51,351 nt of DNA from Sphingomonadales bacterium (GTDB lineage: Bacteria > Pseudomonadota > Alphaproteobacteria > Sphingomonadales > Sphingomonadaceae). Made by a program: the position numbers and the translations under genes. The stretch spans positions 1-51,351 of the forward strand of contig JAGWUH010000028.1 in assembly GCA_028868535.1 (NCBI GenBank), given 5' to 3'. Below the pieces are notes generated by a model that made no database searches, was not told the DNA's origin, and saw nothing but the letters and a program-made list of their open reading frames with translations. Below, in pieces: positions 1 through 8,172 of the stretch (positions are counted from its first letter, which is position 1; every line of letters starts with the position of its first letter).

Positions 1-23
1 GTCCGGGACGACGGAATTTGCAT
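1..23 (-). CDS. Possible 5' end of a next operon gene (partial)
   Basis: An ATG on the minus strand at 23-21 lies 15 bases beyond the stop of the DUF1214 gene and reads openly to the window edge. A weak AAAGG stands about 10 bases upstream. Only seven complete codons are visible, so no product can be named. It is listed because the operon is tightly packed and may continue past the edge. It could equally be non-coding. Confidence 0.2.
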
Positions 24-38
24 GGGCGGCTTGCCTTT

Positions 39-1205
39 CTACCAGCGCCTCCGGCGCTGGCAGGCGCGGACGCGACGGCGGAGTTCTTCGGCGCGTTCTT
101 CCGGGGTGACGACGGGGGTGTCGGCGGGAAGGTGCCGGCGCAGGTCGGCGAGCTTGACGCGCTTGAGCGTCGGCGTCGGGCAGGAATCGGCCTCGAACCA
201 GCGGCCGTAGATGCCGCCTTCGGTGTAGCCGGCGGGATCGAGCCAGTTGGGCACGCCGGGATCGGTCAGGCTGATCACTGCGCGGTATCTGCCGTCGCTG
301 GACAACCGGGCATAGTGGCCGTTGGTGCTGGACAGGCGATAGACGTATTCGAGCGCGTTGAAGTAGGGATCGTTGAGCTGGATGTTCCAGTAGCCGACGT
401 TTGCGGGAATTTCGGTTTCGAGGATCAGCGCCTCGTCCGCATCGAACCGGAAGCAGGCGGGCCAGTAGACCTGTTTGGCGAGGGCGCCGGCATATTGCAC
501 CGGCTCGAACACGTTGAAGCCGACGCGTTCCTTCACGCCATTCTGCATTGCGTAGTACAGCCGGGTCTTGCGGGCCGGGAACTTCGCCATCTCGGCGATG
601 CGATCGTGGATCTGCCCGGGCGTCCAGCGCGGCTTGGGCGGTACGGGGGACAGGCACTCGATCGACAGCTGCGGGTCGATCTCGTTCTCCCAGTCGTACA
701 TGCGGTAGCGGAGGTAGATGGCATTGCACAGCGGGCTGATCTGCGCCCACTTGCCGGTATAGCCGGCGGGGCGCTCGGCCGAGAAGATCACCTCGAAATC
801 CTCACCCGGTTCGAGGCCGAGCTCGCGGTCGTCGTATTCCATGTGGCCGTTGGGCTGCGGCATCTCGTCGACCGTGCCCGACATCGCGCGTTGGGTGGTG
901 AACAGCAGGTACTTGCACGTGCCGCGATTGCCGGAGACGCGGTAGACGTATTCGCCACTCATCGGGCTCTGGACGTAGATGTCGTCCGGGTTGGGCTGGA
1001 GCGTGTAGACCGGGTTCCACAGCGGTGCCCAGTCGGGATGCTCGGGCGTGGCGTGGAAATAGGCGAAGTAGGCGTAGGACAGGCTGGTCATGGTCTGGCG
1101 ATAGACGTCGGCGCGGTAGGCCGGGTCATCGGGGCGCCAGGTTTCGGCGGTGCGGTCGATCGCTCCTTGCAGCGGGGCGAGGAGCGAGAAGAAATCGGGC
1201 GTCAT
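39..1205 (-). CDS. DUF1214 domain-containing protein, copy 1
   Basis: The product is 388 residues and belongs to the DUF1214 family, whose biochemical role is unknown; members are common in sphingomonad and mycobacterial catabolic clusters. It aligns end to end with the protein at 5691-6872. Shared blocks include WRPDDPAY near the N-terminus, NPVYTLQPNPDDIY, QLNDPYFNA, LTDPGVPNWLDPAGYTEG and the terminal CQRRRRW. No signal peptide or membrane segment is visible. I chose the ATG at 1205 because it overlaps the upstream gene's stop by four bases; the longer open frame would run through that gene. It is the last complete gene of the eight-gene minus-strand operon. A role in handling a hydrophobic catabolic substrate is inference from context. 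Confidence 0.85.
   Translation of the reverse strand: MTPDFFSLLAPLQGAIDRTAETWRPDDPAYRADVYRQTMTSLSYAYFAYFHATPEHPDWAPLWNPVYTLQPNPDDIYVQSPMSGEYVYRVSGNRGTCKYLLFTTQRAMSGTVDEMPQPNGHMEYDDRELGLEPGEDFEVIFSAERPAGYTGKWAQISPLCNAIYLRYRMYDWENEIDPQLSIECLSPVPPKPRWTPGQIHDRIAEMAKFPARKTRLYYAMQNGVKERVGFNVFEPVQYAGALAKQVYWPACFRFDADEALILETEIPANVGYWNIQLNDPYFNALEYVYRLSSTNGHYARLSSDGRYRAVISLTDPGVPNWLDPAGYTEGGIYGRWFEADSCPTPTLKRVKLADLRRHLPADTPVVTPEERAEELRRRVRACQRRRRW
41..74. repeat. Direct repeat, copy 1 (3' end of DUF1214 gene)
   Basis: These 34 bases are identical to 5693-5726. They encode the shared C-terminus of the two DUF1214 paralogues and contain a perfect hairpin, CCAGCGCC-TCC-GGCGCTGG (42-60 here, 5694-5712 in the other copy). 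The match reflects paralogy, perhaps kept by gene conversion. It is not a mobile element as far as can be seen. Confidence 0.7.
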
Positions 1206-1597
1206 GGCTGGGCCTCGGCATCGAGTTCCGTGAAGGCGGCGAGCATCGCGGTCTTGGCGGTGGCTGCGGCGGGGAAGCCGCAATAGGGGATAGCGGTGTA
1301 GAAGATCTCCTCGAGCTCGGCGCGGGTGAGTCCGTTCCGGATGCCCATCTTGGTGTGGTACTTGATCTCCTCGGCGGCGCCCTGACCGATCAGCATGCCG
1401 AGCACGGTGCAACTGCGCAGCTTGCGGGCGAGGCGGTCACTGGACCAGACCTGGCCGAAGACGAAGTCGAGCGTCCATTCGGCCTGGCGGGGGCCGAAGC
1501 CCTCGCCGGAATCGGCGAATTTGGCGCAGCCTTGCGCCATCTCCGGCCCGTAGATTTCGCCGAACAGGGCGAGGCCATTTTCGCGGTTGTGGTTCAT
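1202..1597 (-). CDS. Carboxymuconolactone decarboxylase-family protein
   Basis: This 131-residue protein resembles the AhpD/carboxymuconolactone decarboxylase family (usual length 110-180). The core block YHTKMGIRNGLTRAELEEI is followed by a helix with a single cysteine (YCGFP). There is no clear CxxC pair, so a peroxidase role is unlikely and a lactone-decarboxylase or other small-molecule role is more plausible. The start at 1597 lies 11 bases after the Gfo/Idh gene stop, and the stop overlaps the next ATG by four bases, so translation is probably coupled. The exact substrate cannot be read from sequence. Confidence 0.8.
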   Translation of the reverse strand: MNHNRENGLALFGEIYGPEMAQGCAKFADSGEGFGPRQAEWTLDFVFGQVWSSDRLARKLRSCTVLGMLIGQGAAEEIKYHTKMGIRNGLTRAELEEIFYTAIPYCGFPAAATAKTAMLAAFTELDAEAQP

Positions 1598-1608
1598 CGT
1601 GGGGGCTT

Positions 1609-2682
1609 TCAGACGGAAACGAGCGCGCCGCCGGCGGCGGAGGATTTGCGGATGGCGTCTATGATCTTCATCGCGGCGAGGCCGTCGGCGAACGTGGGCA
1701 GCGCGACCGGCGGCTGGTGGCCGGTGCCGGCGATCTTGCCGTACAGCGCCTCCGCCAGCCGGGTGAACGGGCCGAGCTCGAAATGGCTGAGACGGTTGGG
1801 CGAGGCCGGATCGGCGGCCGGAGGCGGCGGGGGCAGCCTGAGGTCGTCGGGGACCGGCAGTTCGCGGGTGCCCGCCTTGTCCGCCACCATGACCTTGCCC
1901 GCCTCGATCCAGACGGTGCCGTGGGTGCCGGCGCAGCGCCACAGCGTCGTCATCGGCCCCCAGGCGCCGGCGGTCTGCTGCATCGAGCCTTCGACGCCGT
2001 TGGCCATGCCGAAGCGCAGCGAATAGCTGTCGTCGGCGTCGGCCTCGCGGTCGGAGACGAGGAACAGGCGGCCGGACAGGTCGGTGATCTCCCCCAGCCA
2101 GGCGCGGATCTGGTCGAGCAGGTGCGAGCCGCCGGCGCCCAGCCAGCCGCCGCCCATCGCCGGATCGAACCACCACTTCGGCAGCGGCGTGGCGGGATCG
2201 GCGCAGAACGGGATGAACTGGTCAATGGCGAGGAACCGGGGCGTGCCGATCATGCCTTCGGCGATGGCGCGGCCGAACAGCGCACGATCGGGCATCCAGC
2301 GGAACTCGTGCGCGACGGCGTGGACGATGCCCGCTTTCTCCGCGGTGTCGAGCATGGCCTGGCCTTCCGCCGCGTCGAACGCGAACGGCTTTTCGCACAG
2401 CACGTGGCAGCCGTGGGCGATCGCCTGCAGCGCCAGCGCACCGTGCGTGGCGGGCGGGGTGGCGATGGTGACCAGCTTCGCACCGGTCTGGGTGATCGCC
2501 GCGTCGAGATCGGTGAACCAGCGTGCGATGCCGTTCTGGCCTGCGCGCTTTTCGGTCTTGCCGGGGTTGGTACCGACGATGGCGGCGACCTCGAACCCGG
2601 CGGCGCGCAGCGCGGGGACGTGGATCCGGCAGCCGAAGCCGGTGCCGACGACGACAGCGGGGATGGAGGCAGGAGCGGTCAT
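1609..2682 (-). CDS. Gfo/Idh/MocA family NAD(P)-dependent oxidoreductase
   Basis: The 357-residue protein has an N-terminal Rossmann fold with VVVGTGFG at residues 10-17 and the family's EKP motif at about 97-99 (CEKPF). The C-terminal alpha/beta domain GGGWLGAGGSHLLDQIRAWLG supplies the usual catalytic His/Asp region. Members oxidise sugars, polyols or hydroxylated cyclic compounds with NAD(P). It overlaps the upstream dehydrogenase gene by four bases. With two other oxidoreductases in the operon, it probably acts on an alcohol or ketone intermediate of the degraded compound; that is inference. Confidence 0.88.
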   Translation of the reverse strand: MTAPASIPAVVVGTGFGCRIHVPALRAAGFEVAAIVGTNPGKTEKRAGQNGIARWFTDLDAAITQTGAKLVTIATPPATHGALALQAIAHGCHVLCEKPFAFDAAEGQAMLDTAEKAGIVHAVAHEFRWMPDRALFGRAIAEGMIGTPRFLAIDQFIPFCADPATPLPKWWFDPAMGGGWLGAGGSHLLDQIRAWLGEITDLSGRLFLVSDREADADDSYSLRFGMANGVEGSMQQTAGAWGPMTTLWRCAGTHGTVWIEAGKVMVADKAGTRELPVPDDLRLPPPPPAADPASPNRLSHFELGPFTRLAEALYGKIAGTGHQPPVALPTFADGLAAMKIIDAIRKSSAAGGALVSV

Positions 2683-3701
2683 GCGGCGCTGCCGCAGTGG
2701 ATGTGGATCTTGGTTTCCTCGTTCGACCCGCGCAGCAGGTCGAACATCGCCGGGAGCGCGGAAAGCGGCTCGTTGCGGGTGACGATCGCCTTGGGATCGG
2801 CGTGGCCTCTATCGAGATAGTCGGCGATGTAGAGGAACTCCTTCATCGAATAGCCGACCGCGAACTGCATGGCGGCGCACTTGTAGCTGGCGATCGCCGG
2901 GATCAGCGGGTCCGGGGCAGTGCAGAAGCCGAGGCTGACGACCTTGCCGAACTGGGCGACGTGCATCACCGCCTTCTGTAACATGCCTTCGGCGCCCACC
3001 GCCTCGAACACGAATTTCGGCGGGACACCGCCGAGCGCGTCGATCACCTCGGGAATCTCGCTGTTGGAATAGGCGATGAACTGGTCCGCGCCCATCGCGA
3101 GGCTGAGGTCCTTGCGGCGGGGGGAGCGCGACATCGCGACGATGCGGCCGGCGCCGAGCCGCCGCGCCCAGTAGATCGCGTAAAGCGCGACGGTGCCGCC
3201 GCCGAGCACCAGCACCGGGTCGCCCGGCTGGATCTGCGCGAGCTTGACGCCGTAGAGGCTGACCGCGAGCGGTTCGATCAGCGCGCCGTCGGCAAGGCTG
3301 AGCACCGTCGGCAGGCGGGTGGCGACGGTGGCGGGAATGCGCGCGTACTCGGCAAAGCCGATCATCGCGCTGCCGGGGCCGGACTGGCAGAGCACGGCGT
3401 TGCCGTGGCTGCGGCAGGCGGCGCATTCGCCGCACGAGATCGAGGGGAGGACGGCGACGCGATCGCCGGCCGACCAGCCTTCGGTGCCCGGGCCGGTGGC
3501 GACGACGGTGCCGGCATATTCGTGGCCGAACTGGACGTTCTGGCCGAAATCCCACATGCCGCCCTTGGTCATGGTGAGATCGGTGCCGCAGATGCCGCAG
3601 CGATCGACCTTGATGACAAGATCGCCGGGGCCGGGCTCGGGATCGGGCAGCGTGTCGATGCGGATCGGCTGGCCGTGACCGGGGTAGATGGCGGCTTTCA
3701 C
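2679..3701 (-). CDS. Zinc-dependent medium-chain alcohol dehydrogenase
   Basis: The 340-residue MDR protein has catalytic-zinc residues in CGICGTD (35-41) and GHE (59-61). The structural-zinc cysteines C90, C93, C96 and C105 are present. The cofactor-binding glycines are in VLVLGGGTVALYA near residues 165-177. It resembles threonine/sorbitol-type dehydrogenases. It overlaps both neighbours by four bases (Gfo/Idh downstream, sulfotransferase upstream), which marks strict operon organisation. The substrate is unknown; a secondary alcohol produced in the same pathway is likely. Confidence 0.88.
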   Translation of the reverse strand: MKAAIYPGHGQPIRIDTLPDPEPGPGDLVIKVDRCGICGTDLTMTKGGMWDFGQNVQFGHEYAGTVVATGPGTEGWSAGDRVAVLPSISCGECAACRSHGNAVLCQSGPGSAMIGFAEYARIPATVATRLPTVLSLADGALIEPLAVSLYGVKLAQIQPGDPVLVLGGGTVALYAIYWARRLGAGRIVAMSRSPRRKDLSLAMGADQFIAYSNSEIPEVIDALGGVPPKFVFEAVGAEGMLQKAVMHVAQFGKVVSLGFCTAPDPLIPAIASYKCAAMQFAVGYSMKEFLYIADYLDRGHADPKAIVTRNEPLSALPAMFDLLRGSNEETKIHIHCGSAA

Positions 3702-4891
3702 GTCTTCTTCTCCAGCAGATCGAAGCGGGCAATGTAGTCGGCGAACGGTTCGCGGGCCTCGTCCTCACTCATGCCGTAGTCGCCGATGCTGTAGCGGTGG
3801 ACGCCGTGCGCCAGTTCGGGCTTTTCCTCGATACGCTGGGCGAGGCCGGCGCGGGTGGCGTCGGGGATGTCCCAGCCGATGAAGTCGTAGATGCGTTCGA
3901 CCACCTGCATCGGGTTGGCGTGGAAATCGGCGTGGACGACATCGAGCACCTGGCCGGGATGGCTCTCGCGCACCTTGTCGCAGCGCTGCACCGCGTTCGA
4001 CCACTTGGCGACCTCGCGCTGGAGCATGACCTTGCCGCGCAGTTCCATCCGCTCGGGGACTTCCATCACCCCGGCGAGTTGCATCAGCAGCGAGACCAGG
4101 CTGGGCACCGCCTTGGCGGGATCGCGGTGCGTCTGGATGACCCTGGCATCGGGGAACACCGCGAACAGCAGGTCGAGGTTGTCGATGTGGCCGGGGTTCT
4201 TCAGCAGCCAGCGCTTGTCCGGCTCGCTGCTGCCGATCAGCGCGACGCAGCGGCGGTAGTAGGCATAGGCCGGGGCCTCGCTGGTCGATTGCCACCAGGC
4301 ATCATAGCTCGCCGAGGAGAACATGCACGACAGGATGTTGCTGACGAACTGCTGGCGCAGCAGCATGCAGCACTCGTGGATCTCGTCGGCGGCGATGTGG
4401 TGCGCGGCGCGCTTCTGCGGCGCCTGGGCATAGCGCGCCTCGATCACCGCGGCGGACTTGCGGAACTCCGGGTACTCGCCCCAGGTGTCGAGCGGCGGGC
4501 GCGGCATCGGGCTGTCGAGCAGCCAGGTCTGCAGGCCCTGGAAGCGTGGATCGACCGCGAGTAGCCGGTGCAGCGCGGTCGTGCCGGTGCGCGGCACGCC
4601 GGTGATGACGACGGGGGCGACGATCGCATGGCGGTCGAAGCCGGGGTTGGCCTTCATCGCGTCGAACGCGTGGGCGCGGCCCTTGAGCGTGTTGACCACT
4701 TCGCCCCAGGCGAAGCGGCGGCCCATCTCGGTGAACTGCGGGTCGTAGTCCATCGACAGCAGCAGCGCGCGCAGGCCGGGGAGGTAGTCCGCGGGGCCGA
4801 AGTCGCACATCCCGGTCTGCGCGGTGACCAGTTCGTGGAGCTGGTCGATCGCGGACGAGAAGCGGGCGGGGGGATCGTAGGAATTATCCAT
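3698..4891 (-). CDS. Sulfotransferase family protein (PAPS-dependent), first copy
   Basis: The 397-residue protein has the 5'-phosphosulfate-binding loop GVPRTGTT at residues 98-105. The 3'-phosphate-binding strand-helix is VIQTHRDPAKAVPS near 255-268. The family (Sulfotransfer_3 type) moves sulfate from PAPS to hydroxyl groups of small molecules; in catabolic clusters the acceptors are mostly unknown. It is cytosolic by appearance, with no signal peptide. Another member lies at 29048-30226, and a PAPS-supplying operon is at 35651-39449. It sits between the SDR and alcohol dehydrogenase genes in an operon where adjacent cistrons overlap or nearly touch. Confidence 0.88.
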   Translation of the reverse strand: MDNSYDPPARFSSAIDQLHELVTAQTGMCDFGPADYLPGLRALLLSMDYDPQFTEMGRRFAWGEVVNTLKGRAHAFDAMKANPGFDRHAIVAPVVITGVPRTGTTALHRLLAVDPRFQGLQTWLLDSPMPRPPLDTWGEYPEFRKSAAVIEARYAQAPQKRAAHHIAADEIHECCMLLRQQFVSNILSCMFSSASYDAWWQSTSEAPAYAYYRRCVALIGSSEPDKRWLLKNPGHIDNLDLLFAVFPDARVIQTHRDPAKAVPSLVSLLMQLAGVMEVPERMELRGKVMLQREVAKWSNAVQRCDKVRESHPGQVLDVVHADFHANPMQVVERIYDFIGWDIPDATRAGLAQRIEEKPELAHGVHRYSIGDYGMSEDEAREPFADYIARFDLLEKKT

Positions 4892-4893
4892 GG

Positions 4894-5691
4894 TCAGTCG
4901 TCATCCGTATCGATCATGCCCTTGAGCTGGGGGCCGCCGCCGACCACCAGCAGCTCGCCGGTGATGTAGGAGGCGGCATCGCTGGCGATGAAGGCGACCG
5001 CTTCGGCCAGTTCCTCGACCTCGCCATAGCGGCGCAGCGGGAAGTCCTGGCAGGCGGCCATCGCGTCGAAGCCGGTCCTGGCCCAGTTGGCCTTCGCCAG
5101 TTCGGTCGCGATCATCCCCGGTGCCACCGTGTTGACGCGGATGCCCTTCGGCCCCCATTCCGCCGCGAGCACCCGGCTGAGCTGGTGGAGCCCTGCCTTT
5201 GCGGCCGAATAGGCGCCGACGCCGGTGGTGCCGTGGACCCCGGCCAGCGACGAGATGTTGACGATGGCGGCGCTCCCCGCCGCCTTGAGATGCGGATAGG
5301 CGGCCTGCGAACAGTAGAACGCGGCGGAAAGGTTCAGTTGCACCTGCCCGTCCCAGACTTCCGGCGGCATCGTCCGCAGCGGCTTGTGGCGGCCGACGCC
5401 GGCGTTGTTGACGAGGATGTCGAGCCGGCCGAACGCGGCGACGGCATCGGCGACCATCGCCTGCGCCGCCCCGGCATCGGTGACGTCGGTCGATCGCACC
5501 ATCACCGTGCGGCCGCTCTCCGCCGTGATCTCCGCCGCCGTTTCCTGCAACGGCTCGATCCGGCGGCCGGCGAGCATCAGGTCCGCCCCGCGCGCCGCCA
5601 TCAGCCTTGCGGTGGCCTTGCCGATGCCGGTGCCGCCGCCGGTGATCAGGGCGACGCGGCCGGTGAGGCCGAGGCGGGCATAGGCGTCCAT
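4894..5691 (-). CDS. SDR family oxidoreductase
   Basis: This 265-residue classical short-chain dehydrogenase has TGGGTGIG near residue 17, NNAG near 93, a catalytic Ser in NISSLAG and YSAAK as the Tyr/Lys pair. The start at 5691 is set by a one-base TGATG overlap with the upstream DUF1214 stop, and by GGAGG inside that gene's last codons, eight bases before the ATG. It most likely oxidises or reduces an alcohol/ketone with NAD(P). The C-terminus is acidic (DTDDD). The substrate cannot be assigned. Confidence 0.9.
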   Translation of the reverse strand: MDAYARLGLTGRVALITGGGTGIGKATARLMAARGADLMLAGRRIEPLQETAAEITAESGRTVMVRSTDVTDAGAAQAMVADAVAAFGRLDILVNNAGVGRHKPLRTMPPEVWDGQVQLNLSAAFYCSQAAYPHLKAAGSAAIVNISSLAGVHGTTGVGAYSAAKAGLHQLSRVLAAEWGPKGIRVNTVAPGMIATELAKANWARTGFDAMAACQDFPLRRYGEVEELAEAVAFIASDAASYITGELLVVGGGPQLKGMIDTDDD

Positions 5692-6872
5692 CACCAGCGC
5701 CTCCGGCGCTGGCAGGCGCGGACGCGCGTGCGCAACTCCTCCGCACGCGCTTCGGGCGTGACCACCGGCGTATCGGCGGGCATGTGGTCGCGCAGTTCGG
5801 CGAGCTTGACGCGCTTCAACGTCGGGGTCGGCTCGGACGAGCAATCGTACCAGCGGCCGTAGATCGTGCCTTCGGTATAGCCGGCCGGATCGAGCCAGTT
5901 GGGCACGCCGGGATCGGTCAGCGCGATCACCGCGCGGAACCTGCCGTCGCTCGACAGTTTCGCGAAGTGCCCGTTGGTGCTGCTCAGCCGGTAGACGTAT
6001 TCGATCGCGTTGAAATAGGGATCGTTGAGCTGGAAGTTCCAGTAGCGGCGCTGTTCGGGCAGTTCCGTCTCGACGATCAGCGCTTCGTCGGGTGCGAACT
6101 CGAACACCGCCGGCAGGTAGACCTGCCGGGTGAACGAACCGCCGAGCTTGACCGGCTCGAACACGTTGACGCCGACGCGGTCCCTGATGCCGTTCTGCAT
6201 CGCATAGAACAGCGCCTGGCAACGCTCGGGCATCCGCACCATGTGGTCGATGCGCTCGAGGATCTCGGCCTCGCTCAGCCGCGGCTTGGGGCCGACCGGC
6301 GAGAGGCATTCGATCGACATGCGCGGATCGATCTCGTTCACCCAGTCATAGCTGCGATAGCGTGTCATCAGCACCCGCGCGCCGGGCTTGATCGTCAGCC
6401 AGTTGCCGGAGTAGCCGGCCGGTCGCTCGGTGCCGAGGATCAGCTCGAACGAACCATCGGGCTCGACCTGCAGGTCGCCGCTGTCGATGTCGTTGTAGTA
6501 CTCGCCAGTGAGGTCGTTGTCCCACGGCATGCCCGAGAGGCTGAGCTGGGTGGTAAAGGTCACCATCTTCACCGTGCCGCGATTGCCCGAGATGCGGTAG
6601 CTGTAGTCCGACGAGATCGGGCAATAGAGGTAGATGTCGTCCGGGTTGGGCTGCAGCGTGTAGACCGGGTTCCACAGCGGCGCCCAGTCGGGATGTTCGG
6701 CGGTGGCGTGGAAGAACGCGAAGTAGCCGTAGGACATCTGCATCATGATCTGGCGATAGACGTCGGCCTTGTAGGCGGGATCGTCGGGGCGCCAGGTCTG
6801 GGCCAGTTGCGCCACCGATTGCTCCAGGGGCGCCAGCAGGTCCATGAACGGGGGGATTTGGGTCATCGCCAC
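5691..6872 (-). CDS. DUF1214 domain-containing protein, copy 2
   Basis: The 393-residue paralogue of the protein at 39-1205 shares length, domain layout and all long conserved blocks. The central part differs most, around residues 100-160, where copy 1 has HMEYDDRELGLEPGED and this copy has EYYNDIDSGDLQVEPDG. An alternative start is the second Met at 6866. It is the second gene of the operon after the VOC gene. Keeping two copies suggests either a heteromer or split substrate ranges; neither is shown by sequence. No export signal is visible. Confidence 0.85.
   Translation of the reverse strand: MAMTQIPPFMDLLAPLEQSVAQLAQTWRPDDPAYKADVYRQIMMQMSYGYFAFFHATAEHPDWAPLWNPVYTLQPNPDDIYLYCPISSDYSYRISGNRGTVKMVTFTTQLSLSGMPWDNDLTGEYYNDIDSGDLQVEPDGSFELILGTERPAGYSGNWLTIKPGARVLMTRYRSYDWVNEIDPRMSIECLSPVGPKPRLSEAEILERIDHMVRMPERCQALFYAMQNGIRDRVGVNVFEPVKLGGSFTRQVYLPAVFEFAPDEALIVETELPEQRRYWNFQLNDPYFNAIEYVYRLSSTNGHFAKLSSDGRFRAVIALTDPGVPNWLDPAGYTEGTIYGRWYDCSSEPTPTLKRVKLAELRDHMPADTPVVTPEARAEELRTRVRACQRRRRW
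5693..5726. repeat. Direct repeat, copy 2 (3' end of DUF1214 gene)
   Basis: This is identical to 41-74. In this copy the minus-strand sequence GGAGG within the hairpin also serves as the ribosome-binding site of the downstream SDR gene. The stem could therefore modulate SDR translation; that is inference. Confidence 0.7.
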
Positions 6873-6876
6873 TTCC

Positions 6877-7389
6877 TCAGGTCCGGGGCACGGAGTTGAA
6901 GAACCCCATGCCCAGCTCGGTGGGGAGCAGGTATTCGAAGTAGTGGTCGAAGCCCGGTGCCGCGACGAAGCAGGCCTCCACCAGCGGATTGCTGCTAGTC
7001 CACGGCACGCTCCAACCGTTGGCCCGCGCCACCGCCAGCGCCGCGTCGAATTGCGCCTGCTCGTGCACCAGGAAGCCGAGGTGGTGGTGGCGGATGGCGA
7101 AGCCGTCGATCCCGGCGAGCCGGTCCATGAACACGCCGCTGCCGGGGCCGGTGGCGTGGATCACCTCGTACATCAGCGTGCCGACCCAGGCGAAGCGCGC
7201 GTCCATCGTCCCACCCTCGGGCGTCGGCCCGCCGAGCGGTGCGAATTCGCGGATGCCGAGCTGGCGCGAGAGCAGGTCGCAGGCCTGCTCGGGATCGGTG
7301 GTGACGTAGGCCATCTGGAAATGTTCGGCGCGGAGGAGGCCGGTGGCCGGGTCCACCGGCCCGGGTACGCGTTCGAGCAGTTGCGGCAT
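6877..7389 (-). CDS. VOC (glyoxalase/dioxygenase superfamily) protein
   Basis: The 170-residue protein has the vicinal-oxygen-chelate fold. Metal-ligand candidates are H23 (LRAEHFQMAYV), the HHHLGFLVH block and E in FDHYFEYLL. It is the promoter-proximal gene of the eight-gene operon; its start faces the TetR gene across about 110 bases holding two palindromic operators. VOC enzymes include extradiol dioxygenases, epimerases and lyases. The protein is too short for a two-domain extradiol dioxygenase. A comparable VOC gene sits beside the second sulfotransferase at 28566-29036. Confidence 0.8.
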   Translation of the reverse strand: MPQLLERVPGPVDPATGLLRAEHFQMAYVTTDPEQACDLLSRQLGIREFAPLGGPTPEGGTMDARFAWVGTLMYEVIHATGPGSGVFMDRLAGIDGFAIRHHHLGFLVHEQAQFDAALAVARANGWSVPWTSSNPLVEACFVAAPGFDHYFEYLLPTELGMGFFNSVPRT

Positions 7390-7433
7390 GACTCTCCCCT
7401 GGGAACGGCGTCGTTTTGCGACTCGTCGGCGAT

Positions 7434-7484
7434 GATAGTATCCGCTATCCCTTGGTCAAGGCAATTTTGATAGTGTTCACTATC
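7434..7484. promoter_or_regulatory. Two TetR-type operators in a divergent promoter
   Basis: GATAGTGTTCACTATC (7469-7484) is a perfect 16-bp inverted repeat. GATAGTATCCGCTATC (7434-7449) is an imperfect copy with the same half-sites and length. They lie 35 bp apart between the start codons of the VOC operon (minus) and the TetR gene (plus). This is the usual place for the TetR protein to repress both directions. A related box occurs at 20497-20512. Confidence 0.75.
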
Positions 7485-7500
7485 TATGGAAGGCGGGGAA

Positions 7501-8172
7501 ATGGCGAAGGGCAAGGACGCAACGGTGCGGCGCAAGCGGCGCGACGCGGCATCGCTGCGCGAGGCGATCGTCACGGCCGCCGCCGAGGAATTCGAGGCCA
7601 ACGGGTATGCCGGCGCGACCACCGCCGCCATCGCCCGCCGGGCAGACGTGACCGAGGCGCAGATCTTCCGCATCTTCGACACCAAGGCCGAACTGTTCCG
7701 GACCGCCGTGTTCGAGCCGCTGAATCGGCATTTCTCCGATTTTCACGCGCGCCAGCTCGCCGCGACCAGCGATGCCACGCCGATGCGCGACCAGGCCCGT
7801 GCCTACATCACCGAACTGCAGGCATTCATCGAAAGCCATTCGCGCATGTTGATGACGCTGGTCGTGTCGCAAGCCTATGTGCGCGAACGTGATGGCGCCG
7901 CCAGCCCGGCCGGCATCGAAGCGATGATCGCGGGGCTGCGCCCTTATTTCGAGCGCGGCGCGGCGATGATGCGCAGCCGCATGGGGGACTTCGCGGTCTC
8001 TCCCGAGCTGATGGTGCGCGTGTCGTTCGCGGCGGTGCTGGGCAACGTGCTGTTCAAGGAATGGATGATCCCCGGCGACGTCGCCGACGATGCGGCGGTG
8101 CGCGACGCGACGATCGCCTTCGTGCTCGACGGCATCAACGCCAACGACGATCCGGGCCTGCGGCGGGGCTAA
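7501..8172 (+). CDS. TetR/AcrR family transcriptional regulator
   Basis: The 223-residue protein has a TetR N-terminal DNA-binding domain (about residues 20-65: ILxxA-like helix, then ATTAAIARRADVTEAQIFRIF) and a variable ligand-binding C-terminal part. I prefer the ATG at 7501, preceded by AAGGCGGGGAA, over the upstream in-frame ATG at 7486, which abuts the operator and lacks a ribosome-binding site. It probably represses the divergent operon and itself through the two adjacent palindromes. Its stop overlaps the dioxygenase start by one base (TAATG). The effector is presumably a pathway metabolite. Confidence 0.9.
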   Translation: MAKGKDATVRRKRRDAASLREAIVTAAAEEFEANGYAGATTAAIARRADVTEAQIFRIFDTKAELFRTAVFEPLNRHFSDFHARQLAATSDATPMRDQARAYITELQAFIESHSRMLMTLVVSQAYVRERDGAASPAGIEAMIAGLRPYFERGAAMMRSRMGDFAVSPELMVRVSFAAVLGNVLFKEWMIPGDVADDAAVRDATIAFVLDGINANDDPGLRRG

